Origin: an uncultured Psychrobacter sp. | GTDB taxonomy: Bacteria; Pseudomonadota; Gammaproteobacteria; Pseudomonadales; Moraxellaceae | Reading direction: 5' to 3' | Length of the DNA: 64,000 nucleotides | NCBI RefSeq assembly: GCF_947500265.1 | Contig: NZ_CANMRN010000004.1 | Location: 186,001 to 250,000 of the forward strand | Shown: positions 19,020 to 30,562 of the stretch, one piece after another | Layout: every line of letters starts with the position of its first letter | Numbering within the stretch: position 1 is the first letter of the stretch | The notes under the pieces: generated by a model | What the model was told of the DNA's origin: nothing | Databases searched by the model: none | Seen by the model: the letters and a program-made list of their open reading frames with translations, nothing else | Program-made: the position numbers and the translations under genes

Positions 19020-19250
19020 GCGCTCACCAATTGCAAAAGTTACAAACTGACTTGCAACCTCACAATTATTCACATATTGATACGGCAGTACACTGGTGCA
19101 TTACCCAAGGTCATACCTATAATTAATATCAATTCTGACGCTACTTGATAAGTATTGGTTACTCATTTGGGCGTTGGTATAAGTTCAAAATGTATATCTA
19201 TTTAATGTTTCAAAACAATTTAATAAAATCATAAGAATAGGAAATAAACC

Positions 19251-19421
19251 ATGAGTACTACTAACGATGACAATTCAGATATCAAGCAAGCTGCAGAACA
19301 GGTAAATGGTCAGGAAGTTGAGAAGAACTTAGCAGAGAATAAAAAAGTCGACGCCCCTGAATCATTAAGTGAAGAAGAGCAAACACCTTTTATCGATGAT
19401 GACTTACGTACTGATAAGTAA
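19251..19421 (+). CDS. Small acidic disordered protein 1 (56 residues)
   Basis: Too short for the ORF track. ATG follows AGGAAATAAACC. The product MSTTNDDNSDIKQAAEQ... contains 16 Asp/Glu against 6 Lys/Arg, no cysteine, no tryptophan and one Phe, and ends IDDDLRTDK. It has no signal peptide or membrane segment. Composition indicates an intrinsically disordered, hydrophilin-like protein. It is the first of four consecutive genes of this kind, each with its own ribosome site and separated by 60-75 bp. I recognise no family and infer only a possible stress-protective or protein-binding role. Confidence 0.6.
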   Translation: MSTTNDDNSDIKQAAEQVNGQEVEKNLAENKKVDAPESLSEEEQTPFIDDDLRTDK

Positions 19422-19484
19422 TTTCTAATATTAATCACCGACCTAATATACGACAATAATAAATAATAAAGCGAGGGATACGCC

Positions 19485-19751
19485 ATGACTATGCAAGAAC
19501 CTATAGGAACAGAAGCAACAGACACAGAAGAAAAAGTAATCGTGGATGACCCTGCTGCTAATGAGTTAGAAAACCCTAAAGATAGCTATGCAGGGCGCAA
19601 GCACAAGCCTGAAATCGATGGCCCTGAGCAAGACTCACAAGAGACTGACGAAGTTTATGCTGATCCACGTAAAGAAGAGAATCTTCCAGCTGGTGGCAAG
19701 AACGCAGCAGAACTAAGTGCCTACGACTTGAGCCAAAAAGGTAATGAGTAA
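19485..19751 (+). CDS. Small acidic disordered protein 2 (88 residues)
   Basis: GAGGG sits 7 nt before the ATG at 19485, so the first methionine of MTMQEPIGTEA is the start. The product is rich in E, D, P, G and N, lacks cysteine and has few hydrophobic residues (DDPAANELENPKDSYAGR; VYADPRKEENLPAGGKNA). It is predicted to be unfolded and cytoplasmic. It is second in the four-gene series. Psychrobacter-type genomes carry many such unannotated hydrophilic ORFs, but no function is established to my knowledge. Confidence 0.7.
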   Translation: MTMQEPIGTEATDTEEKVIVDDPAANELENPKDSYAGRKHKPEIDGPEQDSQETDEVYADPRKEENLPAGGKNAAELSAYDLSQKGNE

Positions 19752-19817
19752 AGGAGTATAGCTAACAGTGTGCTAACCAAATCGACAAAATTATAAATAT
19801 AAAAAGAGGATATGATA

Positions 19818-20144
19818 ATGCAAGCCAAAGACTCAGCAATAGACAAGACAAAGGTACTAGGATCTGATGATCATAGTGCAATTGAAAGAAATACTACTGA
19901 GAACAAAGGGACCGATACTTTTGATGAGTCTGTTGTCGACTCAGAACACGTAAATGATAATGACAATCCAGCGCGCCAACCAGATCGTCGTGATCAAGAA
20001 GGTAGTACCGCATTTGATGACAATATCAATGAAGATACTGTCGGTAGTGCAGCACCAAAGAGTGAGGGTATTAATGATTTAAATCGTTATGCCAATATTG
20101 ATAATGCACAAACCCGTATTTTAAATCCTGATGAAAAAGATTAG
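19818..20144 (+). CDS. Small acidic disordered protein 3 (108 residues)
   Basis: The start is set at 19818 (MQAKDS) because GAGGA lies 7 nt upstream; the ORF-track ATG at 19812 is only 1-2 nt from that site. The sequence is D/N/E/T/S-rich (NDNDNPARQPDRRDQEGS; FDDNINEDTVGSAAPKSEG) with no cysteine or tryptophan. The middle and C-terminal parts carry short possible binding motifs (GINDLNRYANID). Third of the series. Function unknown. Confidence 0.7.
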   Translation: MQAKDSAIDKTKVLGSDDHSAIERNTTENKGTDTFDESVVDSEHVNDNDNPARQPDRRDQEGSTAFDDNINEDTVGSAAPKSEGINDLNRYANIDNAQTRILNPDEKD

Positions 20145-20216
20145 ATAGGTTTAAATCTCGAAAGATATATAGCGTTTCTTGGATTAGATAAGTAATTATT
20201 ATAGTAGGGAGTACCA

Positions 20217-20417
20217 ATGAATAACTCACATAATGAAAGCGTCAATAGCGATTATAACTTAAAAGATGCAGATGATAATAATGGTATTGTCCCTGATGAT
20301 GCATTACAGAAAGCAAATCCAGCCGCAGCAGAAAAAGCTACGGAAGATCATGATCCGCATAATGTCGCTAAGAGTAACAAACAGTATGACAGTCCACTCA
20401 TGGAAGATAAAAAGTAA
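20217..20417 (+). CDS. Small acidic disordered protein 4 (66 residues)
   Basis: GGGAG lies 5 nt before the ATG. The product MNNSHNESVNSDYNLKDAD... is again hydrophilic, N/D/A/K-rich, and without cysteine or tryptophan; DDALQKANPAAAEKATEDHDPHNVAK is the only helix-prone part. Last of the series, followed by a bidirectional terminator. Together the four proteins are too dissimilar to be simple tandem copies, but they share composition and arrangement. Confidence 0.65.
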   Translation: MNNSHNESVNSDYNLKDADDNNGIVPDDALQKANPAAAEKATEDHDPHNVAKSNKQYDSPLMEDKK

Positions 20418-20478
20418 GAATTAACTATATCGGTAGCTATTAGTATTTGTACATAAATAGGCATTTGTACATAAACAG

Positions 20479-20534
20479 AAAGGCACTGTGTTTGGTAAGA
20501 GTATATAACTCGTATCAAACACAGTGCCTTTTTT
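20479..20534. terminator. Bidirectional terminator between the acidic gene cluster and miaE
   Basis: AAAGGCACTGTGTTTG and CAAACACAGTGCCTTT are exact inverted copies of 16 bp separated by about 20 bp, followed by T. It is long and strong and serves convergent units. An imperfect direct repeat ATTTGTACATAAA precedes it. Confidence 0.88.
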
Positions 20535-20594
20535 GCTTACTATATTTTTACTTTCTACATTATATAGGTAGTAGGTTTAGGTAAGGCGTGGGTT

Positions 20595-21407
20595 TTAAGC
20601 AGGTGTACCACTATGAAAACGTAGCTCAGCATCTGGGCTACTTATTAATTCAGCCTCTACTTCTTTAAAGAAAGCGACTCGCTCGTCTATATTCTCATCT
20701 GACAATGTTTGAGCAAGCGCAAGATAATCTTCGAAATGACGACTCTCTGACTTGAGTAGATAACGATAATACTTCGCTAAGCGTTCATCATCGATGACCT
20801 CGGCCAACGCTGCAAAACGCTCACAAGAGCGCGCCTCAATAAACGCCCCGATTATTAATACATCAACCATCGCTGCTGGCTCGTAAGTGCGTTTGTGCTT
20901 TAACATACCTTTGGCGTAGCGTCCAGCACTCAGATATTTCCACTCTTGGCCGCGCTCATTCATGATACCTAGTACTTGCTCGTAGTGCAGCATCTCTTCA
21001 CGTATCAGCTGCGCGAGTTTACGTTGCAAGTCATAAGAGAACTCATAACGAAATATTAAATTCATCGCAGTACCAGCGGCCTTTTTTTCGCAGTTAGCGT
21101 GGTCTTGAATAATCATAGGTAGGTTTTCAATCGCGGCATCTACCCAAGATTGCGTGGTTCGAGCACCTAAAAAGTTATAAACAGGAGATAGGTCTACCTT
21201 TATAGGAGTGCGCAGATGCGTAATATCGATGCTATCTTCTTCAGGCAGCTCTTTTTCAGACAGCTCTTCTTCGATTAGATCTGTTTCGGCACTATTATTT
21301 ACAGTTTGAGAAATATTTTCTTCGACAGATTTTTTTTCGATACTATCGTTATCTATAGTATTTGCTGTTGATTGGAATGTTGCGAGGTCTTGTTGATTGA
21401 TAGTCAT
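20595..21407 (-). CDS. miaE: tRNA-(ms2io6A37) hydroxylase MiaE with an acidic N-terminal tail
   Basis: Oxygen-dependent diiron enzyme that hydroxylates the isopentenyl side chain of ms2i6A at tRNA position 37. The four-helix ferritin-like core carries the iron ligands in NCEKKAAGTAM, REEMLHYEQV, IEARSCERF and ESRHFEDYL. The core begins near residue 62 (ITHLRTPIKVDLSPVYNFL). The preceding 60 residues are a low-complexity acidic tail (EEELSEKELPEED) not found in the characterised enzyme. No clear ribosome site precedes 21407, so an internal start is possible, but no methionine exists between residue 1 and the core. It is convergent with the acidic protein cluster. Confidence 0.9.
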   Translation of the reverse strand: MTINQQDLATFQSTANTIDNDSIEKKSVEENISQTVNNSAETDLIEEELSEKELPEEDSIDITHLRTPIKVDLSPVYNFLGARTTQSWVDAAIENLPMIIQDHANCEKKAAGTAMNLIFRYEFSYDLQRKLAQLIREEMLHYEQVLGIMNERGQEWKYLSAGRYAKGMLKHKRTYEPAAMVDVLIIGAFIEARSCERFAALAEVIDDERLAKYYRYLLKSESRHFEDYLALAQTLSDENIDERVAFFKEVEAELISSPDAELRFHSGTPA

Positions 21408-21958
21408 AGTCTAAGGAAGCTTTATTTATGAATGGTGATACGAGTAATTATATCGTTAGTCTGACCTAGATACGATGTTAAATAACTGACAGTCATCAAT
21501 AGGTGTTTATTAATAGATAACGGTTAAGCATAATTAAAGGTGTCAATGATTACTTACTGTTTATATTAATTTTGCTGCATCTAATTCCTAGATGATGATT
21601 ATAGCTCCTAGAGTAGGCCACTTATACATTATCATTATTAAACAGCCTAAGTATTTACTTAGTAAATGGTGTTTCCTTGTTAATTTTATTATTTGATAGT
21701 AGGATGATATTTTGCTATTTAAGCATTTCGTCTTACTTTTATGATTCACTATTAGTAAAGAGTAAGTCTAATATCAATAGATTGCGTTTTACTAGAACAT
21801 CAAATTTGTAGATATATCTTCTCAGAAAAATTAGAGAATCAAAGATTCCACAACGAATGAGATATGAACGTTTAAAACCTCACAAGATTAAAAAATCTTA
21901 AACAGTTACTGTCACAACTCAGTATTAGTACCCCTCACGAACAGATAAGGATAACAAT
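21408..21958. other. Intergenic region between miaE and glcB
   Basis: About 550 bp of AT-rich sequence with no supportable ORF. It contains promoters for the divergent miaE and glcB genes and one short dyad, ATTTACT-T-AGTAAAT (21653-21667), which is a possible operator. Nothing else stands out. Confidence 0.45.
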
Positions 21959-24157
21959 ATGAGCCAGTCTTCTAACACCAATCGTATTCAAAAAGGCAGT
22001 CTTGCCATCGATCAGCAGTTATATGACTTTATTGAAAACGAAGTATTACCGAAAGTCGGTGTGGATTCAGACGATTATTGGTCAGGTTTCGAAAAGGTTA
22101 TTAAAGAATTTACCCCGCGCAATAAAGCGCTATTGGAAACTCGTGACAAGATTCAAGCACGGATTGACCAGTGGCACCTAGATAATCCTGCAAAAGATGG
22201 CGAAATCGACTATCCAGCTTATAAGACATTCTTGCAAGAGATTGGTTATTTGCTACCTGAAGGCGAAGCATTTACAGTTGATACCAAAAACGTCGATGAC
22301 GAAATCGCGCACATCGCAGGGCCACAGCTAGTCGTACCAGTTCGTAATGCTCGTTATGCGCTTAACGCGACCAATGCACGTTGGGGTAGCTTATACGATG
22401 CTTTATATGGCACCGATGTTATCAGTAGTGAAAATGGTCAAGAAGCGGGTGGTAGCTATAATCCTACCCGCGGTGCTGCTGTTGTCGCTTACGCCAAAGC
22501 GTTCTTAGATGAGCACTTCACACTAGCATCAGGTTCTTACAATGATGTGACTGGCTTTAAAGTAGTCGATGGCAAGCTAGAAGTTGTACAAGGTGATAGC
22601 AGTACCGAGCTAAAAGATACGGCTAAGTTTGTCGGTTTTGTCGGTGACGCTGAGGCTCCTACAGGTGTACTGTTAAAGAACAACGGCTTGCATGCTGAGA
22701 TTCAAATCGATAGCAACCATCCAGTGGGTAAAGACGATCCAGCAAACATCAAGGACGTACTGCTTGAGTCAGCCATGACAGCCATTCAGGATTGTGAAGA
22801 CTCAGTTGCTGCTGTAGATGCAGAAGAAAAAGTCGAAGTCTATCGTAACTGGCTTGGCTTGATGAATAGCGACCTACAAGAAACCTTTGAAAAAGGCGGT
22901 AAAACCCGTACACGTAAGCAAAACCCAGATCGTGAATATAACACGCCAGATGGTGGCAAGCTGATCTTACCAGGTCGTTCGCTATTGTTAATTCGTAACG
23001 TCGGTCACTTAATGCAGAACCCTGCCATCTTAGTCGATTTGGGCGAGGGTCAAGAGCAAATATTTGAAGGCTTAATGGATGGCCTAATCACACCACTATT
23101 ATCACTTAATGATATTAAAGGTAAAAACGAGCTATCAAACTCACGTCAAGGCTCAATGTATATCGTGAAGCCAAAAATGCATGGCCCTGAAGAAGTTAAA
23201 ATGGCCAATGACTTATTTAATGCATCAGAGGATCTGTTAGGTCTAGAACGCAATACGCTCAAAATCGGTATCATGGATGAAGAGCGCCGTATGACGGTCA
23301 ACTTAAAAGAAGCAATCCGCCAAGCCAAAGAGCGCGTTATATTCATTAACACGGGTTTCTTAGACCGTACTGGTGATGAGATGCATACCAGCATGAATGC
23401 AGGTCCATTTGTACCAAAAGGCGAGATGAAGTCGCAAGCATGGCAGCCTGCTTACGAGCAGTGGAACGTCGATATCGGTCTAGAGACAGGCCTACAAGGT
23501 CATGCGCAAATAGGTAAGGGTATGTGGGCTAAGCCTGATGAAATGAAAGAGATGATGGATACTAAGGCTGCTCATCCTAAATCTGGCGCTAGCACTGCAT
23601 GGGTACCATCACCAACGGGCGCTACCTTGCATAGCATACACTATCATCAAGTGAGCGTAGCTGATGTACAAGATACGCTAAAATCACGCGAGCGTGCTAG
23701 CTTGGATGACATCTTGACCATTCCATTAGCAAAAAATACCGACTGGACTGACGAAGAAAAGCAGCAGGAGCTTGAAAACAATGCTCAAGGTATCTTGGGT
23801 TATGTCGTACGCTGGGTAAATCAAGGCGTTGGTTGCTCCAAGGTACCTGATATCAACGATGTAGGTCTCATGGAAGATCGTGCTACTTTGCGTATCTCAA
23901 GCCAACATATTGCTAACTGGTTGCATCATGGCGTGGTTAGTGAGCAGCAAGTGATGGATACGATGAAACGTATGGCCAAGGTCGTCGATGAGCAGAATGC
24001 AGGCGATGATGACTATCAATCGATGGCAGATAGCTTTGATAGCTCTTACGCGTTCAAAGCAGCCTGTGATTTAGTCTTCAAAGGCCGCGCACAGCCTAGT
24101 GGTTATACTGAGCCATTGTTGCATCAAGCACGTTTGGATCTTAAAGCAAACGCTTAG
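21959..24157 (+). CDS. glcB: Malate synthase G
   Basis: Condenses glyoxylate with acetyl-CoA to malate, the second step of the glyoxylate shunt; cytoplasmic monomer. The 732-residue length is that of the large G form, not the A form. Recognisable segments: the [15 protein letters not shown] insertion-domain region, [55 protein letters not shown] with substrate-binding residues, and the C-terminal [17 protein letters not shown] 7 nt upstream supports the start. Isocitrate lyase (45906-47492) supplies its substrate from a separate locus. No glycolate oxidase genes are adjacent. Confidence 0.97.
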   Translation: MSQSSNTNRIQKGSLAIDQQLYDFIENEVLPKVGVDSDDYWSGFEKVIKEFTPRNKALLETRDKIQARIDQWHLDNPAKDGEIDYPAYKTFLQEIGYLLPEGEAFTVDTKNVDDEIAHIAGPQLVVPVRNARYALNATNARWGSLYDALYGTDVISSENGQEAGGSYNPTRGAAVVAYAKAFLDEHFTLASGSYNDVTGFKVVDGKLEVVQGDSSTELKDTAKFVGFVGDAEAPTGVLLKNNGLHAEIQIDSNHPVGKDDPANIKDVLLESAMTAIQDCEDSVAAVDAEEKVEVYRNWLGLMNSDLQETFEKGGKTRTRKQNPDREYNTPDGGKLILPGRSLLLIRNVGHLMQNPAILVDLGEGQEQIFEGLMDGLITPLLSLNDIKGKNELSNSRQGSMYIVKPKMHGPEEVKMANDLFNASEDLLGLERNTLKIGIMDEERRMTVNLKEAIRQAKERVIFINTGFLDRTGDEMHTSMNAGPFVPKGEMKSQAWQPAYEQWNVDIGLETGLQGHAQIGKGMWAKPDEMKEMMDTKAAHPKSGASTAWVPSPTGATLHSIHYHQVSVADVQDTLKSRERASLDDILTIPLAKNTDWTDEEKQQELENNAQGILGYVVRWVNQGVGCSKVPDINDVGLMEDRATLRISSQHIANWLHHGVVSEQQVMDTMKRMAKVVDEQNAGDDDYQSMADSFDSSYAFKAACDLVFKGRAQPSGYTEPLLHQARLDLKANA

Positions 24158-24187
24158 AACAACAGACTAAATATGACAAGCATTTGA

Positions 24188-24210
24188 GCATACTTGATGG
24201 GCAAGTATGC
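24188..24210 (+). repeat. Perfect 9-bp hairpin in the glcB 3' region
   Basis: GCATACTTG-ATGGG-CAAGTATGC is an exact stem-loop 30 bp after the glcB stop and before the true terminator. It may protect the 3' end of the mRNA. There is no T-run. Confidence 0.45.
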
Positions 24211-24272
24211 CAGTCATTCTTGCTCATTTGTAACTGCTGAATGTGTCAAGTATAAGTCATAAACTATTTTAT

Positions 24273-24309
24273 GAGCGCTATTTGTGATCAATAAATAGCG
24301 CTCTTTTTT
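24273..24309 (+). terminator. Terminator of glcB
   Basis: GAGCGCTATTT and AAATAGCGCTC pair perfectly across a 9-nt loop and are followed by T6. Confidence 0.92.
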
Positions 24310-24765
24310 GGCATATTACTTAGTATCTATTACGTGCGTTTAAGACTATTAGTAACGGTATTAACCAATATTATTCGTATCTAATTGAGTAAATAGAAGT
24401 TTTTTCACAATCGTTCAAATATAAGAAATCATCTGTTATTCGATAACGCGTGTATCGAAAAAGCAAAAAAATATGTTGCAAATTATGTCAAAGTTGTTAT
24501 GCTTGTATTCGAAGTATGAGTTTGGTAACGGATGTTACGCACGGAGCAATAAAGACCAAACGTTACATGGCAGTTGCGTTGTTTAATCCCAGTCATGTGT
24601 GTCATGGTTTTTTACCTTACTGTAATAGAAATTCGCCACACTTGTTTCTGACTAATCTCGGTAGCCAGTTACACATTATATCTTTGAGGATTTGTGACGA
24701 TACCATTATGGGCGCCAGCTAATAATAGCTTGCTCATTACTACAATTGTAAAGTGGAGATACCCC
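24310..24765 (+). other. Upstream region of the first porin
   Basis: It contains the hairpin TTCGATA-ACGCGTG-TATCGAA (24439-24459) and a promoter-like box shared with the second porin (24606-24627). The 90-residue ORF drawn here (24450-24722) has no ribosome site, covers that box, and is rejected. Confidence 0.5.
24606..24627 (+). promoter_or_regulatory. Shared porin promoter box, copy 1
   Basis: GGTTTTTTACCTTACTGTAATA is nearly the same as the box at 25912 (GGTTTTTTCATCTTACTGTAATA). It ends 139 bp before the porin ATG, against 137 bp for the second gene. TGTAAT can act as a -10 hexamer. The conserved spacing implies a matched leader of about 130 nt. Confidence 0.5.
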
Positions 24766-25821
24766 ATGAAAAAACTACTTTTAGCTACAGCAATCGCAGC
24801 CCTATCTGTATCTGCAGCCAACGCAGCACCTACCGTTTATGGTAAAGCTTTCGTTACTGCTGACTATGTAAATGCTGAGCGTGACGGTACTGATGATCAG
24901 TTCGACGTAGATAGCGATTCAGTACAAATCAACTCAAACATTTCACGCCTTGGTTTCAAAGGTTCTGAAGCGATGACTGCTAACACTGATGTTATCTATC
25001 AGTTAGAGTATGGCATTGCTATCGACGGTAATGATGACAACATTGGTTTCAAAAGCCGTGATACTTACCTTGGCCTAAACAACAAAGACTTCGGTCAGTT
25101 CCGTTTTGGTCGTAACTACTCAGTAACTGACTACATCAACAACGTTACTGTTACTGAAGGCTACTGGGATAACCTAGGTGTTAGTAACCTTGATATGGAT
25201 GGCGACGTACTTGACGCTGTAACTATGGCTGATGGCGGCCGTGTTAATGATTCTATCGTATGGATTGCACCTAAATACAACGGCTTACCTTTAGAGCTTG
25301 CTCTACAGTATGGTGCTGACGAATCATTTGTTTCTGACAGTGATGACCGTGACAGTGGTTATGGTGCTTCTTTAATGTTTGACCAAGGTACTGGCTTCAC
25401 TGCTGGTGTTGCTTACGAAAAAGACATGAGCCAAGATGGTGACCTTCTACGTGGTAGTGCTACTGTTGATCTAGGTAAATACATGGCTGCCCCAGTTATG
25501 CTAGGTGCTATGTATCAAGTAGCTGATTTCGATGGTGCAGATAACGGTACTGAAGACGAAAAAGGTCTAATCGTAAGCGCTGAAATGGGTCTAAACAATT
25601 TTGCTCGTCCAGCATCTGTATATGTACAGTATAATGGTACTAAAAACCTAGCTGGTTTTGACAACCGTGATTCAGATCAAGTGGTTGTAGGTGGCAAATA
25701 TAACTTTAAAGACAACATGATTGCTCATGCTTATATCGGTAACAACTCTGCTGAAGACAAGAATACTAATACTGATCTTGACGTATTCGCATTGGGTGGC
25801 GGTCTAGAATACTTATTCTAG
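24766..25821 (+). CDS. Gram-negative porin (first of a tandem pair)
   Basis: Outer-membrane trimeric beta-barrel channel for small solutes. The product has 351 residues: signal peptide MKKLLLATAIAALSVSAANA followed by APTVYGKAFVTADYV, typical of the OmpC/PorB-like porin superfamily. It contains repeated amphipathic strands, the FGQFRFGRNYS constriction-loop segment and the C-terminal LEYLF ending in Phe. GGAG lies before the ATG at 24766; the ORF-track extension upstream is leader sequence. It is followed by its own terminator and by a close paralogue in the same direction, with very similar codon use and leader. Loop residues differ, so the pair may differ in selectivity or surface antigen. 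Confidence 0.93.
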   Translation: MKKLLLATAIAALSVSAANAAPTVYGKAFVTADYVNAERDGTDDQFDVDSDSVQINSNISRLGFKGSEAMTANTDVIYQLEYGIAIDGNDDNIGFKSRDTYLGLNNKDFGQFRFGRNYSVTDYINNVTVTEGYWDNLGVSNLDMDGDVLDAVTMADGGRVNDSIVWIAPKYNGLPLELALQYGADESFVSDSDDRDSGYGASLMFDQGTGFTAGVAYEKDMSQDGDLLRGSATVDLGKYMAAPVMLGAMYQVADFDGADNGTEDEKGLIVSAEMGLNNFARPASVYVQYNGTKNLAGFDNRDSDQVVVGGKYNFKDNMIAHAYIGNNSAEDKNTNTDLDVFALGGGLEYLF

Positions 25822-25844
25822 TATCACACTTAAGCAGATTACAT

Positions 25845-25876
25845 AAAAAGACTCATCCTTCGGGATGAGTTTTTTT
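25845..25876 (+). terminator. Terminator of the first porin
   Basis: AAGACTCATCC-TTCG-GGATGAGTTTTTTT. The stable TTCG tetraloop stem is the same as that after the second porin, which is further evidence of duplication. Confidence 0.92.
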
Positions 25877-25911
25877 GTGCGATAAAGAATGATAACAGTT
25901 ATGTAAACTTT

Positions 25912-25934
25912 GGTTTTTTCATCTTACTGTAATA
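25912..25934 (+). promoter_or_regulatory. Shared porin promoter box, copy 2
   Basis: GGTTTTTTCATCTTACTGTAATA ends 137 bp before the TTG start of the second porin. See copy 1 at 24606. Confidence 0.5.
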
Positions 25935-26070
25935 TTTGCTTGGTAAAGTTATGTCTAAGCAGTTCTTATGGCTCGCTGTATATCATGGTTTCGAAGGTAT
26001 AGGACCTTACCATTATATATCTAACGATCTTAGACCATTTATCACTCAAATCGTAAAGTGGAGATATCCT

Positions 26071-27192
26071 TTGAAAAAATTACTTTTAGCTTCAGCAATT
26101 GCAATGCTATCAGTTTCTACTGTTCAAGCAGCCCCAACTGTCTATGGTAAGGCATTCGTGACTGCTAACTATGTAAATGCTGAGCTTGATCGCCAGTCGA
26201 TGGATTTGCCAAACGATGCTATCAATGTCAACGAAGACAATAGCTCGGTACAAGTTAGCTCACACTCTTCACGTTTAGGATTCAAAGGATCTGAGACAAT
26301 AACTGCTAATACAGACGTCATCTATCAATTAGAGTACGGTATCAAAATCGATGACAGTGGCAGTGACAATATTGGTTTCAAAAGCCGAGACACTTATCTG
26401 GGTCTAAAGAATAAAAACTTTGGCCAATTTCGATTCGGTCGTAACTACTCAGTTTCTGATTATGTTAACAACGTGACTGTAAATGAAGGGTATTGGGATA
26501 ACATTGGTTCGAGCTCTTTAGGTAGTAGCAATACACTAACTGAAGCACTTACCTTGACTGATGGTGAGCGTATCAATAACTCAATCGTGTGGATTGCGCC
26601 AAAATATAACGATTTACCAGTAGAGCTTGCATTACAGTACGGCGCTGATGAGTCTTTTGTTTCTGATAGTAGTGATCGCGATAGTGGCTTCGGTGCTTCG
26701 TTGATGTTCGATCCGGGCACTGGTTTTACCGCAGGCGTTGGGTATGATAAAGATATGAGTGTTACAGGTGAGATTCTACGCGGTAGTGCTAGTGTCGACC
26801 TAGGTAAATACGTGGCTTATCCAGTGAAGCTAGGCGCGCTATACCAACAAGTAGATTTTGATGACTCAAACGATGAAGAGAAAGGCTTGGTCGTCAGTGC
26901 TGAAATGGGTCTAACCAACTTCTCACGTCCAGCTTCTGTTTATCTACAGTATGATAAGACTGAGAACTTAGCAGGTCTAGGCGGCAATGATTCAGACCAA
27001 ATCGTATTGGGCGGTAAGTATAAATTCAAAGACAATATGATTGCACATGCTTACATCGGTAAAAACTCTGCAGATTTAGAAAATGGTCTCCTAGTAGTCA
27101 GAGACTACGCCAACAATACTTCTGAAGAAGTTGTTGCACGCGGTGATGCAGATGTATTCGCTATCGGCGGCGGTTTAGAATACAAATTCTAA
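26071..27192 (+). CDS. Gram-negative porin (second of a tandem pair), TTG start
   Basis: Paralogue of the gene at 24766, 373 residues. The true start must be the TTG at 26071. It gives the signal peptide (M)KKLLLASAIAMLSVSTVQA, aligns exactly with the first porin's ATG, and is preceded by the same AAGTGGAGATA ribosome site. The ORF-track ATG at 25936 would put 45 unrelated residues before the signal peptide. The mature part begins APTVYGKAFVTANYV and ends LEYKF. Compared with the first copy it has longer insertions near residues 30-50 (QSMDLPNDAINVNEDN) and near the C-terminus (LLVVRDYANNTSEEVV), both predicted surface loops. The weaker start codon suggests lower expression. Confidence 0.92.
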   Translation: MKKLLLASAIAMLSVSTVQAAPTVYGKAFVTANYVNAELDRQSMDLPNDAINVNEDNSSVQVSSHSSRLGFKGSETITANTDVIYQLEYGIKIDDSGSDNIGFKSRDTYLGLKNKNFGQFRFGRNYSVSDYVNNVTVNEGYWDNIGSSSLGSSNTLTEALTLTDGERINNSIVWIAPKYNDLPVELALQYGADESFVSDSSDRDSGFGASLMFDPGTGFTAGVGYDKDMSVTGEILRGSASVDLGKYVAYPVKLGALYQQVDFDDSNDEEKGLVVSAEMGLTNFSRPASVYLQYDKTENLAGLGGNDSDQIVLGGKYKFKDNMIAHAYIGKNSADLENGLLVVRDYANNTSEEVVARGDADVFAIGGGLEYKF

Positions 27193-27218
27193 ATTAGATT
27201 TTTGTATAAGTTATTCGT

Positions 27219-27247
27219 AAAAACTCATCCTTCGGGATGAGTTTTTT
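27219..27247 (+). terminator. Terminator of the second porin
   Basis: AAAACTCATCC-TTCG-GGATGAGTTTTTT, the same stem-loop as after the first porin. Confidence 0.92.
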
Positions 27248-27270
27248 GTTGTGCAACGTTTTAACAATAG

Positions 27271-29022
<1,752 letters not shown>

Positions 29023-29060
29023 CTCTCAAAATGTAATGTATATTGAAAGCGTTTATTATA

Positions 29061-29093
29061 AAAAAGACTGATCTTCGGATTGGTCTTTTTTTT
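29061..29093 (+). terminator. Terminator of pyrG
   Basis: AAAAAGACTGATC-TTCG-GATTGGTCTTTTTTTT, a UUCG-capped stem with one G-T pair and a long T-run. Confidence 0.92.
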
Positions 29094-29138
29094 GCTTAAT
29101 TTAGACTGTTTGTTGTTATTAGCCAGTAACTATCTTGA

Positions 29139-30113
<975 letters not shown>

Positions 30114-30140
30114 TACGGTACGTGATAAGAGGGCTATATA

Positions 30141-30398
30141 ATGGCAATTCAGATGGCGCAAGTAAGCATCGAAAATATCGATGATGCAGAGGGCTTAGAT
30201 AGCGTAATGACCGCTCTTAAAAATATCTCAGGCGTGACGGCTATCAATTTGGATCCCAAGCATAATGTCGCAACGGTGAGCTATGATGATACAGATACTA
30301 GTATCCATGCCTTGACGGCGGCGATTAGTATGGTGGACTATGTGACTCAGCCATTTCCGATTGATTCACCGCAGAACCCGCACCATAACGATTTATAA
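30141..30398 (+). CDS. Small HMA-fold-like protein lacking the CxxC metal site
   Basis: An 85-residue protein. The pattern VSIENIDDAEGLDSVMTALKNISGVTAINLDPKHNVATVSYDDT follows the beta-alpha-beta arrangement of heavy-metal-associated (ferredoxin-like) domains, including the G-V-x-x-I/V-N-L-D and ATVSYD strands. It has no cysteine at all, so it cannot bind copper in the usual way. AGAGGG 7 nt upstream supports the ATG. It lies 27 bp after kdsA and may be in its transcript; CopZ and CopA follow. It may be a degenerate chaperone or a protein-interaction partner. The fold assignment is my inference from pattern. Confidence 0.65.
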   Translation: MAIQMAQVSIENIDDAEGLDSVMTALKNISGVTAINLDPKHNVATVSYDDTDTSIHALTAAISMVDYVTQPFPIDSPQNPHHNDL

Positions 30399-30420
30399 TT
30401 ACAAATAGCTATTGCTATAA

Positions 30421-30438
30421 ACTTGTCGATGCGCTTTT
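30421..30438 (+). repeat. Start of an inverted and tandem repeat region after the HMA-like gene
   Basis: ACTTGTC here pairs with GACAAGT at about 30452-30458 around a T-rich stretch. Just after it TCTCGTTAATA occurs twice in tandem (about 30464-30492). No function can be assigned. Confidence 0.35.
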
Positions 30439-30562
30439 TTACGTTTTTATTGACAAGTTACTGTCTCGTTAATAGCATCTCGTTAATAAAGCAACAACCA
30501 AACGGTCTTGTTGTCGAGGGTAATAGAGCTTATGCTTATTTAATGTAGCTTTGGTAATTGCT

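Noticed and set aside
20444-20478. Direct repeat ATTTGTACATAAA as a possible CRISPR or att site
   Set aside because: Only two imperfect copies with no spacer structure; not an array.
24450-24722. 90-residue ORF upstream of the first porin
   Set aside because: No ribosome site, cysteine-rich random-looking product, and it covers the promoter-like box shared with the second porin.
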